A DNA stretch of 64,000 bases from Actinoplanes sp. KI2 (GCF_025630775.1 NZ_JAOSZE010000031.1:1-64000), one strand, 5' to 3'. Shown: positions 33,081-43,622, counted from the first letter of the stretch. Numbers and translations are program-made. Notes: generated from the sequence alone by a model not told the origin.

Positions 33081-33838
33081 GCACCGTCGCATCCCCCCTC
33101 GGCGACTCGGCGATCATGCTGCGCCGCAACTTCAAGCACACCCTCCGGAACCCGACCGCGGTGTTCAACGCGGTGCTCTTCCCGGTCGTCATCATGCTGA
33201 TGTTCGTATATCTGCTGGGTGACGCGTTCAGCGTCGGTGTCAAATACGTCGACTACGCGACGCCCGGCATGATCGTGCTGGCCATCTGCTACGGGCTCGG
33301 GTCCACCGCGACCGCGGTGAACTCGGACATGACCAAGGGCATCATCAACCGGTTCAAGGTCATGGACGTCTCCCGGGGCGCGGTGCTGACCGGCCACGTG
33401 ATCGCCAGCCTGCTCAACAACGTGATCGCGGTCGCCGCCATCGTGGGCACCGCGTTCGCGCTGGGCTTCCGCCCCTCGGCGAGCCTGGCCGGCTGGCTCG
33501 GCGTGCTCGGCATGGTGGTGCTGGTCGGCTTCTCGATCGGCTGGTTCACCGTGGCGCTGGGCCTGGCGGCCAAGAGCGTGGAGACGGCGGGCCTGGCCAC
33601 CGTGCCACTGATCATGCTGCCGTTCCTGAGCACCGCGATCGTGCCGGCCGACAAGATGGGTCCGGGCGCCAAGCAGTTCGCCGAGTACCAGCCGTTCACG
33701 CCGATCATCGAGACCTTCCGCGGCCTGCTGACCGGCACGCTGCACGCCGGCGACGCGATCGCCGCGATCGCCTGGTGCGCCGGGATCGGCGTGGTCGGCT
33801 ACCTCTGGGCGGTGTCCACCTTCAAGAAGCGAGCGTGA
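33077..33838 (+). CDS. ABC-2 type permease, DrrB-like
   Basis: A 253-residue six-helix membrane subunit: MLRRNFKHTLRNPTAVFNAV on the cytoplasmic side, TPGMIVLAICYG, the GIINRFKVMDVSRGAVL coupling region, then hydrophobic helices ending in VSTFKKRA. It partners the preceding ATPase for export of an unknown small molecule. The last codons sit inside a 30-bp tandem repeat that continues to the stop of the convergent regulator. Confidence 0.9.
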   Translation: MSTVASPLGDSAIMLRRNFKHTLRNPTAVFNAVLFPVVIMLMFVYLLGDAFSVGVKYVDYATPGMIVLAICYGLGSTATAVNSDMTKGIINRFKVMDVSRGAVLTGHVIASLLNNVIAVAAIVGTAFALGFRPSASLAGWLGVLGMVVLVGFSIGWFTVALGLAAKSVETAGLATVPLIMLPFLSTAIVPADKMGPGAKQFAEYQPFTPIIETFRGLLTGTLHAGDAIAAIAWCAGIGVVGYLWAVSTFKKRA

Positions 33839-33930
33839 CCGGTCGTCACCGTCAAGAAGCGAGCGTGACCGGTCGCCACCGTCAAGAAGCGAGCGTGACC
33901 GGTCGCCACCGTCAAGATGCGAGCGTGACC
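33821..33930. repeat. 30-bp tandem repeat bridging two convergent stop codons
   Basis: Units TCAAGAAGCGAGCGTGACCG... begin at 33821, 33851, 33881 and 33911 (last one partial, 20 bp). The first copy encodes the permease C-terminus and its TGA (33836-33838); the last copy encodes, on the other strand, the BTAD regulator C-terminus VTLAS and its stop (33912-33914). The middle copies are intergenic. Confidence 0.92.
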
Positions 33931-36900
33931 TCGGCCAGCTGAGCCCAGCCGGTCTCCGCCCCTTCAGCGATCGCCTCGGCGTGCTTCTCGCCGAGGCGAT
34001 CGCGCGTTTCCCGATCGATGCGGTCCTCGTCCGGAAGAGCAAAATCCTTGAGCCCGCGTACGCCGGCGGCCGCCCCGATCAGCCGGGCCGCCTGCGCGTA
34101 CTCGCCGTCCCGCAGGGCCAGGTCCGCCACCCCGACCAGGGCCTGCGCGATGACCGGCGCGTGGCCGGCCTCGGTCGCCGCCCGGAACGCCGCGGCGCGG
34201 TGCCGGCGTGACTCGCCGAGGTCCGCGGTGAGGTAGCCGAGCAGGTCCTCCAGCATGGCGCGGACGTTCGCCCGGGTGGCGTCCTCACCCAGCCAGGCGG
34301 TGGCGGCGGCGACCTGCCGCCGGGCCTCGGCGATGTCGCCCTGCCACCGGGCGAGCTCCGCCTTGGCCAGGGCCAGCTCGGCCCGCGAGGCCGGCCAGGC
34401 GACCCGCTCGGCGTACCGCTGGGCCTCGGCCATCGCGGCCGCGCCGGCCGGCTCGTCGCCGGCGAGCCAGTACAGCTGGGCCTGGCGCGACCGGATCGGC
34501 ACCACGTCCTCGATCGCGCCGACCTCGATGACCACGGCGTACGCCTCGTCGAAGCGCGCACAGGCGGCGGCGAGCTCACCCCGGGCGGCGAGCCGGCCGG
34601 CCAGCTCGGTCAGCGCGAACGAGATGCCCCACCGCTCGCCGAGGGCGCGGAACTCGGCCAGCGCACCCTCCAGATAGGCGTCCGCCTCGCCGCCGCCCTG
34701 GCCGGTCATCACCCGCATCTTGCCCATCTGCAGCCGGGCGAGCGCGCGGGCCCACGGGTCCTCGTCGGTGAGCAGCGGCTCGTACGCGACCAGCATCGCC
34801 TCCGGCGTGCGCAGCATCCGTTCCAGCGCGCCGACGAACCGCACCGCCGGGTGGCCGCCCTCGATCCGCCGGCTGAGCTCGTACGCCCGGTGGATCCATT
34901 CCTGCGCCCGGTACTGGTCGGCGTGCCCGGAGGTGAGGAACATCGTCGCGAAGGCGTACACCACGGCCCGGGTCTCGTCGCCGACCTCGCCGGGCACCGC
35001 GGTGGCCGCCATGATCAGCTCGTTGCCCTCGGCCTTGTGCCCGGCGAGCCACCAGTACCAGCCGGCCGCGGCCGCGAGGCGCATCGCCGGGCCGGCCTCG
35101 CCGGCCGCGAGGGCACCGCGCATCGCGGCGGCGAGGTTGTCGTGCTCGCCCTCCAGCACGGCGAGCCACTCCATCTGCTCGGCCCGGCGCAGGTGCGGCT
35201 CGGCGGTCTCGGCCAGCTCGGTGAAGTACGCCAGGTGGGCCCGGCGGGCGAGCTCGGTCTCCCCGGCCTCGGCGAGGCGCTGCTGGGCGTACTCCTTGAC
35301 GGTCCCCAGCATCCGGTATCGCGGCGCCCCCTCGCCCACGGTGACCACCAGGGACTTCTCGGTCAGCGCGGTGAGCAGCTCGAGCACCTGCCACGACTCG
35401 ACCTCGCCGCCGGAGGAGCCGGAGGACCCTGAGGAGCCGGCGGACCCTGAGGAGCCGGAGGAGCCGGAGGAGCCGGAGGAGTCGGAGGAGCCGGAGGAGT
35501 CGGAGGAGCCGGCGCAGACCCGCTCTGCCGCCTCCAGGCTCGCGCCGCCGGAGAAGATCGAGAGCCGGCACAGCACGGTCCGCTCGGCGTCGGTGATCAG
35601 CCCCCAGCTCCAGTCGATCACCGCGCGCAGCGTGCGGTGCCGGGGCAGCGCGGTCCGGCTGCCGCCGGTGAGCAGGCGGAACCGATCGTCCAGCCGATGC
35701 GCCAGCTGGTCCGGCGACATCGTGCGCAGCCGGGCGGCGGCCAGCTCGATGGCGAGCGGAATCCCGTCCAGCGCGCGGCAGATGCGGGCCATGACGGCCA
35801 GGGTCGCCGCGTCCAGGGCGAGATCCGGGCGTACGGCCGAGGCCCGGTCGATCAGCAGCCGGACGGCCGGCGCAGACTCGATCTTGACAGGGTCGGCGTC
35901 CACATCGGGCAGCGCCAGCGGGACCACCGCCCAGAGCGCCTCGCCGGTGATGCCGAGCGGCTCCCGGCTGGTGGCCAGGATCCGCAGCCGCCGGCACTCG
36001 CCGAGCACCCGATGCGCGAAGGCGGCCGCCGCCTCGATGACGTGCTCGCAGTTGTCCAGGATCAGCAGCGCGTCCCGATCGCGCAGCGCGGCGACCACCC
36101 GGTCGATCGGTTCGCCCTCCGGCGCCTCGCCGAGCAGCGAGTCGCGCAGCCGCAGCGCGCCCAGCGTCGCCTGCGCCACGTCGCTGTCCGGCCCGATCGG
36201 GGCCAGCTCCACCAGCCATGCCCCGTCCGGAAAATCGCCGAGCACGGTACGCCCGGTCTCGGTGGCCAGCCGGGTCTTGCCGGTGCCGCCCGGCCCGGTC
36301 AGCGTGGTGAGGCGGTGCCCGGCGATCAGCTCGCGGACCGCGTCGACGTCCCCGCCCTTGCCCACGTAGCTGGTCAGCTCGGCCCGCAGGTTGGTGGCCC
36401 GCTCCGGCTCGAGCGGGCCGCCCTCGCCCCGCAGCAGCGCCACGTGCAGGGCGGACAGCTCCGGCGAGGGGTCGACGCCGAGCGCGTCGGCGAGGGCCTC
36501 CCGAGTGCGCTCGTACGCCAGCAGCGCCTCCGAGGTGCGCCCGCTCGCGGCCAGCGCCCGCATCAGGGCGGCGGTCAGCCGTTCGCGCAGCGGGTGGGCG
36601 GCGACCAGCGCGGTCAACTCGGTGACCAGCGCCGCCCCGCGGCCCTGCCGGGCCTCCGCGTCGAACCACTGCTCCTGGGCGGTCAGCCGCAGCTCCTCGA
36701 GCCGAGTGACCGCCGCGTCGAAGGCGCCGCTGTCGGCGAGCCCGACGTCCTGCATGGCCGGCCCGCGCCACAGTCCGAGCGCCTCACCGGGCCGGCCGGC
36801 GGCGACCAGGCGCTCGAACCGTGCGGCGTCGACCGCGTCCGCCGGGACCCTCAGCCGGTAGCCGTCGGTGTGCCCCTCGACCGAGCCCTCCGGCAGCACC

Positions 36901-37115
36901 TTGCGCAGCCGGGACACCAGGCGGTGCAGCGCGTTCGCGGCGTCGGCGGGCGGCTGCTCGCCCCAGATCCAGTCGACCAGGGTCGCCTTGCCCACCACCC
37001 GGCCGGGCTCGAGCGCGAGCGCGACCAGCAGCGCGCGCAGCCGCGCGCCGGGCACATCGGCGAGGCCGCCGTCGTCCGTACGTACCTCGAACGAGCCGAG
37101 AATCCCGATCTGCAC
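33912..37115 (-). CDS. BTAD-AAA-TPR transcriptional activator 2 (AfsR-like)
   Basis: A 1067-residue regulator with the same plan as paralog 1: winged helix (1-90, MQIGILGSFEV), BTAD (95-235), NB-ARC ATPase with P-loop GPGGTGKTRLATE near residue 272, DNCEHVIEAAAAF and ATSREPL, then TPR-like repeats. A Ser/Gly-rich insert occupies about residues 535-568, just after EAAERVCAG. The start is GTG at 37115; a CAAAAT -10-like element lies a few bases upstream, so the message may be leaderless. It converges on exporter 2, whose promoter bears the matching heptamer array. Confidence 0.92.
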   Translation of the reverse strand: MQIGILGSFEVRTDDGGLADVPGARLRALLVALALEPGRVVGKATLVDWIWGEQPPADAANALHRLVSRLRKVLPEGSVEGHTDGYRLRVPADAVDAARFERLVAAGRPGEALGLWRGPAMQDVGLADSGAFDAAVTRLEELRLTAQEQWFDAEARQGRGAALVTELTALVAAHPLRERLTAALMRALAASGRTSEALLAYERTREALADALGVDPSPELSALHVALLRGEGGPLEPERATNLRAELTSYVGKGGDVDAVRELIAGHRLTTLTGPGGTGKTRLATETGRTVLGDFPDGAWLVELAPIGPDSDVAQATLGALRLRDSLLGEAPEGEPIDRVVAALRDRDALLILDNCEHVIEAAAAFAHRVLGECRRLRILATSREPLGITGEALWAVVPLALPDVDADPVKIESAPAVRLLIDRASAVRPDLALDAATLAVMARICRALDGIPLAIELAAARLRTMSPDQLAHRLDDRFRLLTGGSRTALPRHRTLRAVIDWSWGLITDAERTVLCRLSIFSGGASLEAAERVCAGSSDSSGSSDSSGSSGSSGSSGSAGSSGSSGSSGGEVESWQVLELLTALTEKSLVVTVGEGAPRYRMLGTVKEYAQQRLAEAGETELARRAHLAYFTELAETAEPHLRRAEQMEWLAVLEGEHDNLAAAMRGALAAGEAGPAMRLAAAAGWYWWLAGHKAEGNELIMAATAVPGEVGDETRAVVYAFATMFLTSGHADQYRAQEWIHRAYELSRRIEGGHPAVRFVGALERMLRTPEAMLVAYEPLLTDEDPWARALARLQMGKMRVMTGQGGGEADAYLEGALAEFRALGERWGISFALTELAGRLAARGELAAACARFDEAYAVVIEVGAIEDVVPIRSRQAQLYWLAGDEPAGAAAMAEAQRYAERVAWPASRAELALAKAELARWQGDIAEARRQVAAATAWLGEDATRANVRAMLEDLLGYLTADLGESRRHRAAAFRAATEAGHAPVIAQALVGVADLALRDGEYAQAARLIGAAAGVRGLKDFALPDEDRIDRETRDRLGEKHAEAIAEGAETGWAQLAEVTLAS
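35410..35511 (-). repeat. Ser/Gly-coding minisatellite inside BTAD regulator 2
   Basis: About 100 bp built from GGAGGAGCC-like 9-bp units with GAGTC and GACCCT variants. On the coding strand it reads as repeated GSS/DSS triplets. It lies between the winged-helix part of the ATPase region (SLEAAERVCAG) and the VLELLTALTEKSLV helix. Confidence 0.9.
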
Positions 37116-37177
37116 GCGCAGATTTTGCCACGCGCGAGCGAACCCTCTCGTGTCCGAGCGTCTGGCAGCATCGAGAC

Positions 37178-38569
37178 ATGGAGATCATCGACTGGACCGC
37201 GGCCGAGCTCTCCGCCGCCATCCGCGACCGGGTCGTCAGCTGCGTCGAGGTGATGACCGCCTATCTCGACCGGATCGAGGAGGTGAACCCGGCGGTCACC
37301 GCGATCGTCGCCCTGCGTCCCCGGTCCGAGCTGCTGGCCGAGGCCGCGGCGAAGGACCGGCCGGGCGCGTATCAGGGCTGGATGCACGGCTTCCCGCACG
37401 CGGTGAAGGACCTCGCCGACGTACGCGGCATCCCGACCACCTTCGGCCTGCTCCCGCCCGGCCTGGCCGGGCCCGCGGCGGCCGACTCGCTGTTCGTCGA
37501 GCGGATCCGGGCGGCCGGAGCGATCTTCATCGGCAAGACCAACGCGCCGCAGCTCGGGCTCGGATCGCAGACCTACAACGACGTGTACGGCACGACCCGC
37601 AACGCCTACGACCACTCCAGGACGGCCGGCGGGAGCAGCGGCGGAGCGGCGGTCGCGGTGGCGCTGCGCATGGTGCCGGTGGCCGACGGCAGCGACTTCA
37701 TGGGCTCGCTGCGCAATCCGCCGGGCTGGAACAACGTGTACGGGCTGCGTCCGTCGCCCGGGCGGGTGCCGTCCGAGGGCGGGGACCTGTTCGTCGCCCA
37801 GGCCGGGGTGGAGGGGCCCATTGCCCGTACCCCCGAAGATCTGGCCTTGTTGTTCGAGACGATGGCCGGGTACGACGACCGGTTCCCGCTCTCGCTGCAC
37901 GGCGATCCGCCGCGACGCACCGGCCGCAAACGGGTCGCGTGGTTCGGCGATCTCGGCGGCTACCTGCCGATGGAGCCCGAGGTCCTCGAGGTCACCCGGG
38001 CGGCGCTGGCGACCTTCGAGGCGCTGGGCATGACCGTGGACACCCTCGACGAGCTGCCCGCGTACGGCGATTTCACCGGCAACGACAGCCTCTGGCCGGC
38101 CTGGCTGACGCTGCGGCACTGGCTCGCCGGGTCGGCGGTCAAGGCGGCGTTCGACGTGCCCGCGCTGCGCCCGTTGCTGAAACCCGAGGCCATTTTCGAG
38201 TACGAGGGACTGCACCGGCTGACCGCCTCCGACGTCCTGGCGGGGTCGTCGCTGCGCAGCGATCTGTACCGGGGGGTGCGGGAGCTGTTCCGGACGTACG
38301 ACTATCTGGTCCTGCCGTCGGCCCAGGTGATGCCGTTCGACGCGGCGGTGCACTGGCCGGCCCGGATCGGCGACGCCGAGATGTCGTCGTACCACCGGTG
38401 GATGGAGGTCACCACGATCGGCACCTTGCTCAACGCGCCGGTGCTGGCCGTGCCGGCCGGGTTCGGCCCGTCCGGCCTGCCGATCGGGTTGCAGGTCATC
38501 GGCCGCAACCACGACGACCGGGCCCTGCTGGAACTGGCCCGGTCGTGGCACGACCAGCGAGGCGGCTGA
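37178..38569 (+). CDS. Amidase (amidase-signature family)
   Basis: A 463-residue serine hydrolase that hydrolyses amides. The Ser-cis-Ser-Lys triad is visible: lysine in HAVKDLADV (near residue 81), the GGSSGGAAVAVA Gly/Ser stretch with the cis-serine, and the nucleophile in DGSDFMGSLRNP. It is cytoplasmic, with no signal peptide. It is divergent from BTAD regulator 2, only 62 bp away, and convergent with the CoA-transferase operon. Substrate is unknown. Confidence 0.92.
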   Translation: MEIIDWTAAELSAAIRDRVVSCVEVMTAYLDRIEEVNPAVTAIVALRPRSELLAEAAAKDRPGAYQGWMHGFPHAVKDLADVRGIPTTFGLLPPGLAGPAAADSLFVERIRAAGAIFIGKTNAPQLGLGSQTYNDVYGTTRNAYDHSRTAGGSSGGAAVAVALRMVPVADGSDFMGSLRNPPGWNNVYGLRPSPGRVPSEGGDLFVAQAGVEGPIARTPEDLALLFETMAGYDDRFPLSLHGDPPRRTGRKRVAWFGDLGGYLPMEPEVLEVTRAALATFEALGMTVDTLDELPAYGDFTGNDSLWPAWLTLRHWLAGSAVKAAFDVPALRPLLKPEAIFEYEGLHRLTASDVLAGSSLRSDLYRGVRELFRTYDYLVLPSAQVMPFDAAVHWPARIGDAEMSSYHRWMEVTTIGTLLNAPVLAVPAGFGPSGLPIGLQVIGRNHDDRALLELARSWHDQRGG

Positions 38570-38574
38570 CCCCT

Positions 38575-39219
38575 TCAGCGCGCCGGCGCGGCCTCGACGA
38601 GCGGCACCGGCAGCCGCTCGGCGAGCTCGCCGAACGAGATGCCGAACGTCTCCCGCACCACCACCCCGTCGGGTGTGATCAGAAATGTCGCGTGGTCGGT
38701 GTAGACGCGGTCGACGCAGCCGACGCCGGTGAGCGGAGATGAGCACTTCTCGACGAGCTTGGCCGAGCCGTCCTTCGCGAACAACGTCATCATCACGAAA
38801 ACGCTCTTCGCGCCGATCGCGAGGTCCATCGCGCCGCCGACCGCCGGGATCGCGTCCGGCTCGCCGGTGTGCCAGTTGGCCAGGTCGCCGCCGACCGAGA
38901 CCTGGAACGCGCCGAGCACGCACACGTCGAGGTGGCCGCCGCGCATCATCGCGAACGAGTCGGCGTGGTGGAAGTAGGCCGACCCGGGCAGCTCGGTGAC
39001 CGGAATCTTCCCGGCGTTCATCAGGTCGGGATCGATCTGCTCGCCGGTGGCGGCCGGGCCCATGTTGAGCATGCCGTTCTCGGTGTGCAGCACCACGCCC
39101 GAGTCGGCCGGCAGGTGGTCGGCGACCAGCGTGGGCAGACCGATCCCGAGATTCACGTACGCACCCTGCGGGATGTCCTTCGCGATCAGAGCCGCCATCC
39201 GATGCTTGTCCAGACTCAT
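38575..39219 (-). CDS. pcaJ: 3-oxoacid (3-oxoadipate) CoA-transferase subunit B
   Basis: A 214-residue beta subunit with the catalytic glutamate in LHTENGML and NLGIGLPTLVADHL near the N-terminus. With the alpha subunit it moves CoA from succinyl-CoA to beta-ketoadipate (or acetoacetate). It overlaps the alpha gene by 4 bp and ends five bases from the convergent amidase stop. PcaJ is favoured over ScoB because of the thiolase in the same operon. Confidence 0.87.
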   Translation of the reverse strand: MSLDKHRMAALIAKDIPQGAYVNLGIGLPTLVADHLPADSGVVLHTENGMLNMGPAATGEQIDPDLMNAGKIPVTELPGSAYFHHADSFAMMRGGHLDVCVLGAFQVSVGGDLANWHTGEPDAIPAVGGAMDLAIGAKSVFVMMTLFAKDGSAKLVEKCSSPLTGVGCVDRVYTDHATFLITPDGVVVRETFGISFGELAERLPVPLVEAAPAR

Positions 39220-39871
39220 ATGGCCACCACCCGGTCCACATAGATGCTTGGTGTCACGATCGCTTCGGGATCGAGGCGGCCGGTCTCGACCACCTCGCTC
39301 ACCTGCGCGATCACCAGCGTCGCCGCGGTCGCCATCACCGGACCGAAGTTGCGGGCGGTCTTGCGGTACACCAGGTTGCCCATCCGATCAGCAACGTGCG
39401 CGCCGATCAGCGCGACGTCCCCTTTGATCGGATACTCCAGCACGTAGGTGCGGCCGTCGATCTCGCGCACCTCCTTGCCCTCGGCGAGCGGCGTGCCCAC
39501 GCCGGTCGGGCAGAAGAACGCGCCGATCCCCGCTCCGGCCGCGCGCATCCGCTCGGCGAGGTTGCCCTGCGGCACCAGGTCCAGCTCGATCTTCCCGGCC
39601 CGGTACAGCCCGTCGAACACCCAGGAGTCCGCCTGCCGCGGAAACGAGCAGACCATCTTGCGTACGCGTCCCGCGGCCAGCAGAGCGGCGAGGCCGGTGT
39701 CGCCGTTCCCGGCGTTGTTGGAGACCACGGTGAGGTCGGTGGCGCCCTGCTCGATCAGCGCGGCCACGAGGTGGACCGGCATGCCGGCCATCCCGAAGCC
39801 ACCGACCAGGACCGTCGAGCCGTCCTCGATCCCGGCGACCGCCTCGAGCGCGCTCTGGTAAACGGTCGCGC

Positions 39872-39875
<4 letters not shown>
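39216..39875 (-). CDS. pcaI: 3-oxoacid (3-oxoadipate) CoA-transferase subunit A
   Basis: A 219-residue alpha subunit: LVGGFGMAGMPVHL glycine loop, VVSNNAGNGDTGLAALL, FCPTGVGTPLAEGKE and LVYRKTARNFGP are typical of PcaI-type subunits. It starts at GTG 39875, overlapping the thiolase stop by 4 bp (GTGA). Together with subunit B it activates beta-ketoadipate for thiolysis. Confidence 0.87.
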
Positions 39876-41068
<1,193 letters not shown>

Positions 41069-41111
41069 GATTCCACCCTACGTTTGCCCGACCGATTGGC
41101 TCCAATACTGA

Positions 41112-41130
41112 ATTACCTGTGATTGATAAT
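41112..41130. promoter_or_regulatory. LysR-type box between thiolase and LysR genes
   Basis: ATTA (41112-41115) and TAAT (41127-41130) form an exact dyad with 11 bp between, the T-N11-A pattern of LysR binding sites. It ends eight bases before the LysR ATG in an otherwise AT-rich 70-bp divergent spacer, so it probably serves both genes. Confidence 0.65.
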
Positions 41131-41138
41131 GTCGCGTT

Positions 41139-42026
41139 ATGGAACTCCGCCACCTGCGCGCCTTCGCCGCCCTCGCCGCCGAGGGGCATTTCGGGCGGGC
41201 CGCCGAGCGGCTGCACATCGCCCAGCCTGCCCTCTCCCAACAGGTCAAGCAGCTGGAACGCGAGCTCGGCGTGGGCCTGGTCAGCCGCACCACCCGGCGG
41301 GTCGAGCTGACCGAGGCCGGGCGCCGCTTCGCCGAGCACTGCCACGCCGTGCTCGGCTCGGTCGACCGGGCGGCGACCGACATGGCCCAGGTCGCGTCGG
41401 GGCTGGCCGGGCGGGTCTCGGTCGGCTTCATCGGCACCGCCACGTACGACCTGCTGCCGCTGGCCGCCCGCGAGGTGCGCGACGCGCTGCCCGGCGTGCG
41501 GCTCGACCTGCACGGCGAGCTGCTCAGCCCGGCCCTGCTCGACGGGCTGGTCGACGGCTCGTACGACCTGGTGGTGCTGCGCCCCGACGGCCTCGACCGG
41601 CCGTCGGCCGACCTGCGCGTGCTGCGCACCGAGCGGCTGGTCGCGGTGCTGCCCGACCACCATCGCCTGGCCGGACGGTCCCGGATCGACCTCGCCGAGC
41701 TGGCCGGCGAGCCGTTCGTCATGCACTTCTCCGGCCACCGGTCCTCCATGCACGAGCGGGTGCTGGCCGCGTGCGCCGCCGCCGGGTTCCGGCCACCCTC
41801 GATCACCGAGGTGGGCGAGACGGCGACGCTGGTCGTCTTCGTCGCGGCCGGGCTGGGCGTGGCCCTGGTGCCGTCGCCGGTGCGCAGCCTGGCCCTGGCC
41901 GGCGTCGCGTACGTCGAGCTCGCCGAGCCGGCCACGATCGACCTGGCCCTGGCCACCCGCACCGGCGAGACGTCGCCGGCCGTCCACCGCGTCGCGGCCA
42001 TCGTCACCGACCTGGCGACCCGGTGA
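41139..42026 (+). CDS. LysR-family regulator of the CoA-transferase/thiolase operon
   Basis: A 295-residue regulator: N-terminal helix-turn-helix (MELRHLRAFAALAAEGHFGR, AAERLHIAQPALSQQVKQLE) and a periplasmic-binding-like effector domain. Its placement divergent from pcaF-like genes suggests a PcaQ/CatR-type activator responding to a beta-ketoadipate or muconate type ligand; the ligand cannot be read from sequence. Confidence 0.93.
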   Translation: MELRHLRAFAALAAEGHFGRAAERLHIAQPALSQQVKQLERELGVGLVSRTTRRVELTEAGRRFAEHCHAVLGSVDRAATDMAQVASGLAGRVSVGFIGTATYDLLPLAAREVRDALPGVRLDLHGELLSPALLDGLVDGSYDLVVLRPDGLDRPSADLRVLRTERLVAVLPDHHRLAGRSRIDLAELAGEPFVMHFSGHRSSMHERVLAACAAAGFRPPSITEVGETATLVVFVAAGLGVALVPSPVRSLALAGVAYVELAEPATIDLALATRTGETSPAVHRVAAIVTDLATR

Positions 42027-42081
42027 GCCCTCCGGTGCAGCGGGCGTGGTAGTCGTCCCGAGGAACGGGTATACCGGCGTC

Positions 42082-42657
42082 ATGGCGTCCGACCAGCTCA
42101 GCCACTACCGCGACAAGCGCGACTTCACGCGTACGCCGGAACCGGCCGGACAGTTCGTGGTCCAGCGCCACCGTGCCCGGCGGCTGCACTACGACTTCCG
42201 CCTGGAGGTCGACGGCGTGCTCGCCAGCTGGGCGGTGCCGAAGGGGCCGACGCTCGACCCCAAGGTGCGCCGCGCCGCCTTCCACGTCGAGGACCACCCG
42301 CTCGACTACGCCGGCTTCGAGGGCGTGATCCCGGCCGGGCAGTACGGCGGCGGCGACGTGATCGTCTGGGACAACGGCGTCTGGGAGCCGGCCTCGCCGG
42401 GTGACCCGGCCGCCGCCCTCACCGCCGGCGAGCTCCACTTCGACCTGTACGGAACGAAGTTGCGCGGACGCTTCGTCCTGGTCCGGACCCGGGCGGGCGC
42501 GGACGGCAAACAGGAGTGGCTGCTGCTGCACAAGCGGGACGAGTTCGCGGTGCCCGGCTGGAACCCGGAGGAGCATCCGCGATCGGTTCTGAGCGGACGC
42601 ACCAACGACGAGGTGAAGGCCACCAACCTTGACCAGGATCCACAGCCGCTTTCCTGA
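42082..42657 (+). CDS. Stand-alone DNA ligase D 3'-phosphoesterase domain protein
   Basis: A 191-residue protein corresponding to the LigD PE domain only: FVVQRHRARRLHYDFRLEVD contains the catalytic His/Asp residues, followed by LASWAVPKGPT, VEDHPLDYAGFEGVIPAGQYGGG and WLLLHKRDE. PE domains trim 3' phosphates and ribonucleotides during non-homologous end joining. It lies 17 bp before a ku gene on the same strand, so the two are probably co-transcribed. The polymerase and ligase domains are not in the window. Lysine-free C-terminus. Confidence 0.92.
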   Translation: MASDQLSHYRDKRDFTRTPEPAGQFVVQRHRARRLHYDFRLEVDGVLASWAVPKGPTLDPKVRRAAFHVEDHPLDYAGFEGVIPAGQYGGGDVIVWDNGVWEPASPGDPAAALTAGELHFDLYGTKLRGRFVLVRTRAGADGKQEWLLLHKRDEFAVPGWNPEEHPRSVLSGRTNDEVKATNLDQDPQPLS

Positions 42658-42674
42658 CCCGAAGGAGGACCTCC

Positions 42675-43583
42675 ATGGCACGGCCGATCTGGACCGGGGC
42701 GATCACGTTCGGCCTGGTCTCCGTCCCGGTCGCGATGTACTCGGCGACCCACGAGCACGAGGTGTCGTTCCACCAGTTCGAGAAGAACACCTCCGATCGC
42801 ATCCGATACCGCCGGGTCAACGAGCGGACCGGCAAGGAGGTCGACTACGACGACATCGTCAAGGGCGCGGACGTGGGCGGCGGCGAGTACGTCCTGCTCG
42901 ACCAGGAGGAGCTCGACGCGGTGGCGCCGGGCCGTTCGCGGAGCCTCGCGATCGATCGGTTCGTCGACCTGGACGACATCGATCCGATCTACTACCAGAA
43001 GACCTACTTCCTCGGCCCGGCCGGCGAGGACACGGCCAGGGTGTACGGGCTGCTGCGGGACGCGATGACCGACGCGAACCGGGCGGCGATCGGCACGCTG
43101 GTGATGCGCGGCAAGGAGTATCTGGCGGCGATCCGGCCGGACGGCGACCTGCTGGTGCTGCAGACGATGTTCTTCGCCGACGAGGTGCGCGACCCGAAGG
43201 AGGAGATCGACGGGCTGCCGCGCAAGGGCACCGCCAAGAAGAACGAGCTGAGCATGGCCCAGCAGCTGATCGACTCGATGGCCGGCGCGTGGCGCCCGAA
43301 GGACTTCCGGGACACCTACACCGACCGGGTCAACGACCTGATCGAGCAGAAGAAGGCGGGCAAGCAGATCACCGCCGCCGAGCCGGCGCCCGAGCCGACG
43401 AACGTCACCGATCTGTTCGAGGTGCTCAAGCGCAGCGTGGAGAACGCGCAGAAGCGCCGCTCGTCGTCCGCACCGAGGAAAACGCCGCCCAAGAAGACAT
43501 CCGCGAAGAAGACAGCCGCGAAGAAAGCGCCGGCGAAAAAGGCAGCCGCAAAGAAGGCGCCGGCCAGGAAGAAGGCCTCCTGA
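42675..43583 (+). CDS. ku: Ku protein, DNA double-strand-break end binding
   Basis: A 302-residue bacterial Ku. It begins ARPIWTGAITFGLVSVPVAM and contains YRRVNERTGKEVDYDDIVKG and FVDLDDIDPIYYQKTYFLGP of the Ku core beta-barrel. The C-terminal 40 residues are a lysine-rich tail of KKTSAKK/AAKKAPAKK repeats, a feature known to aid DNA binding and LigD recruitment. GAAGGAGGA precedes the ATG. Pairs with the PE-domain protein upstream for NHEJ. Confidence 0.95.
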   Translation: MARPIWTGAITFGLVSVPVAMYSATHEHEVSFHQFEKNTSDRIRYRRVNERTGKEVDYDDIVKGADVGGGEYVLLDQEELDAVAPGRSRSLAIDRFVDLDDIDPIYYQKTYFLGPAGEDTARVYGLLRDAMTDANRAAIGTLVMRGKEYLAAIRPDGDLLVLQTMFFADEVRDPKEEIDGLPRKGTAKKNELSMAQQLIDSMAGAWRPKDFRDTYTDRVNDLIEQKKAGKQITAAEPAPEPTNVTDLFEVLKRSVENAQKRRSSSAPRKTPPKKTSAKKTAAKKAPAKKAAAKKAPARKKAS

Positions 43584-43622
43584 GCGACGGCGGCCGGCCG
43601 GGCAGGCGGCCAGGAGACGACG

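Noticed and set aside
33821..33930. CRISPR array
   Set aside because: The 30-bp units are contiguous with no unique spacers, and there are no cas genes.
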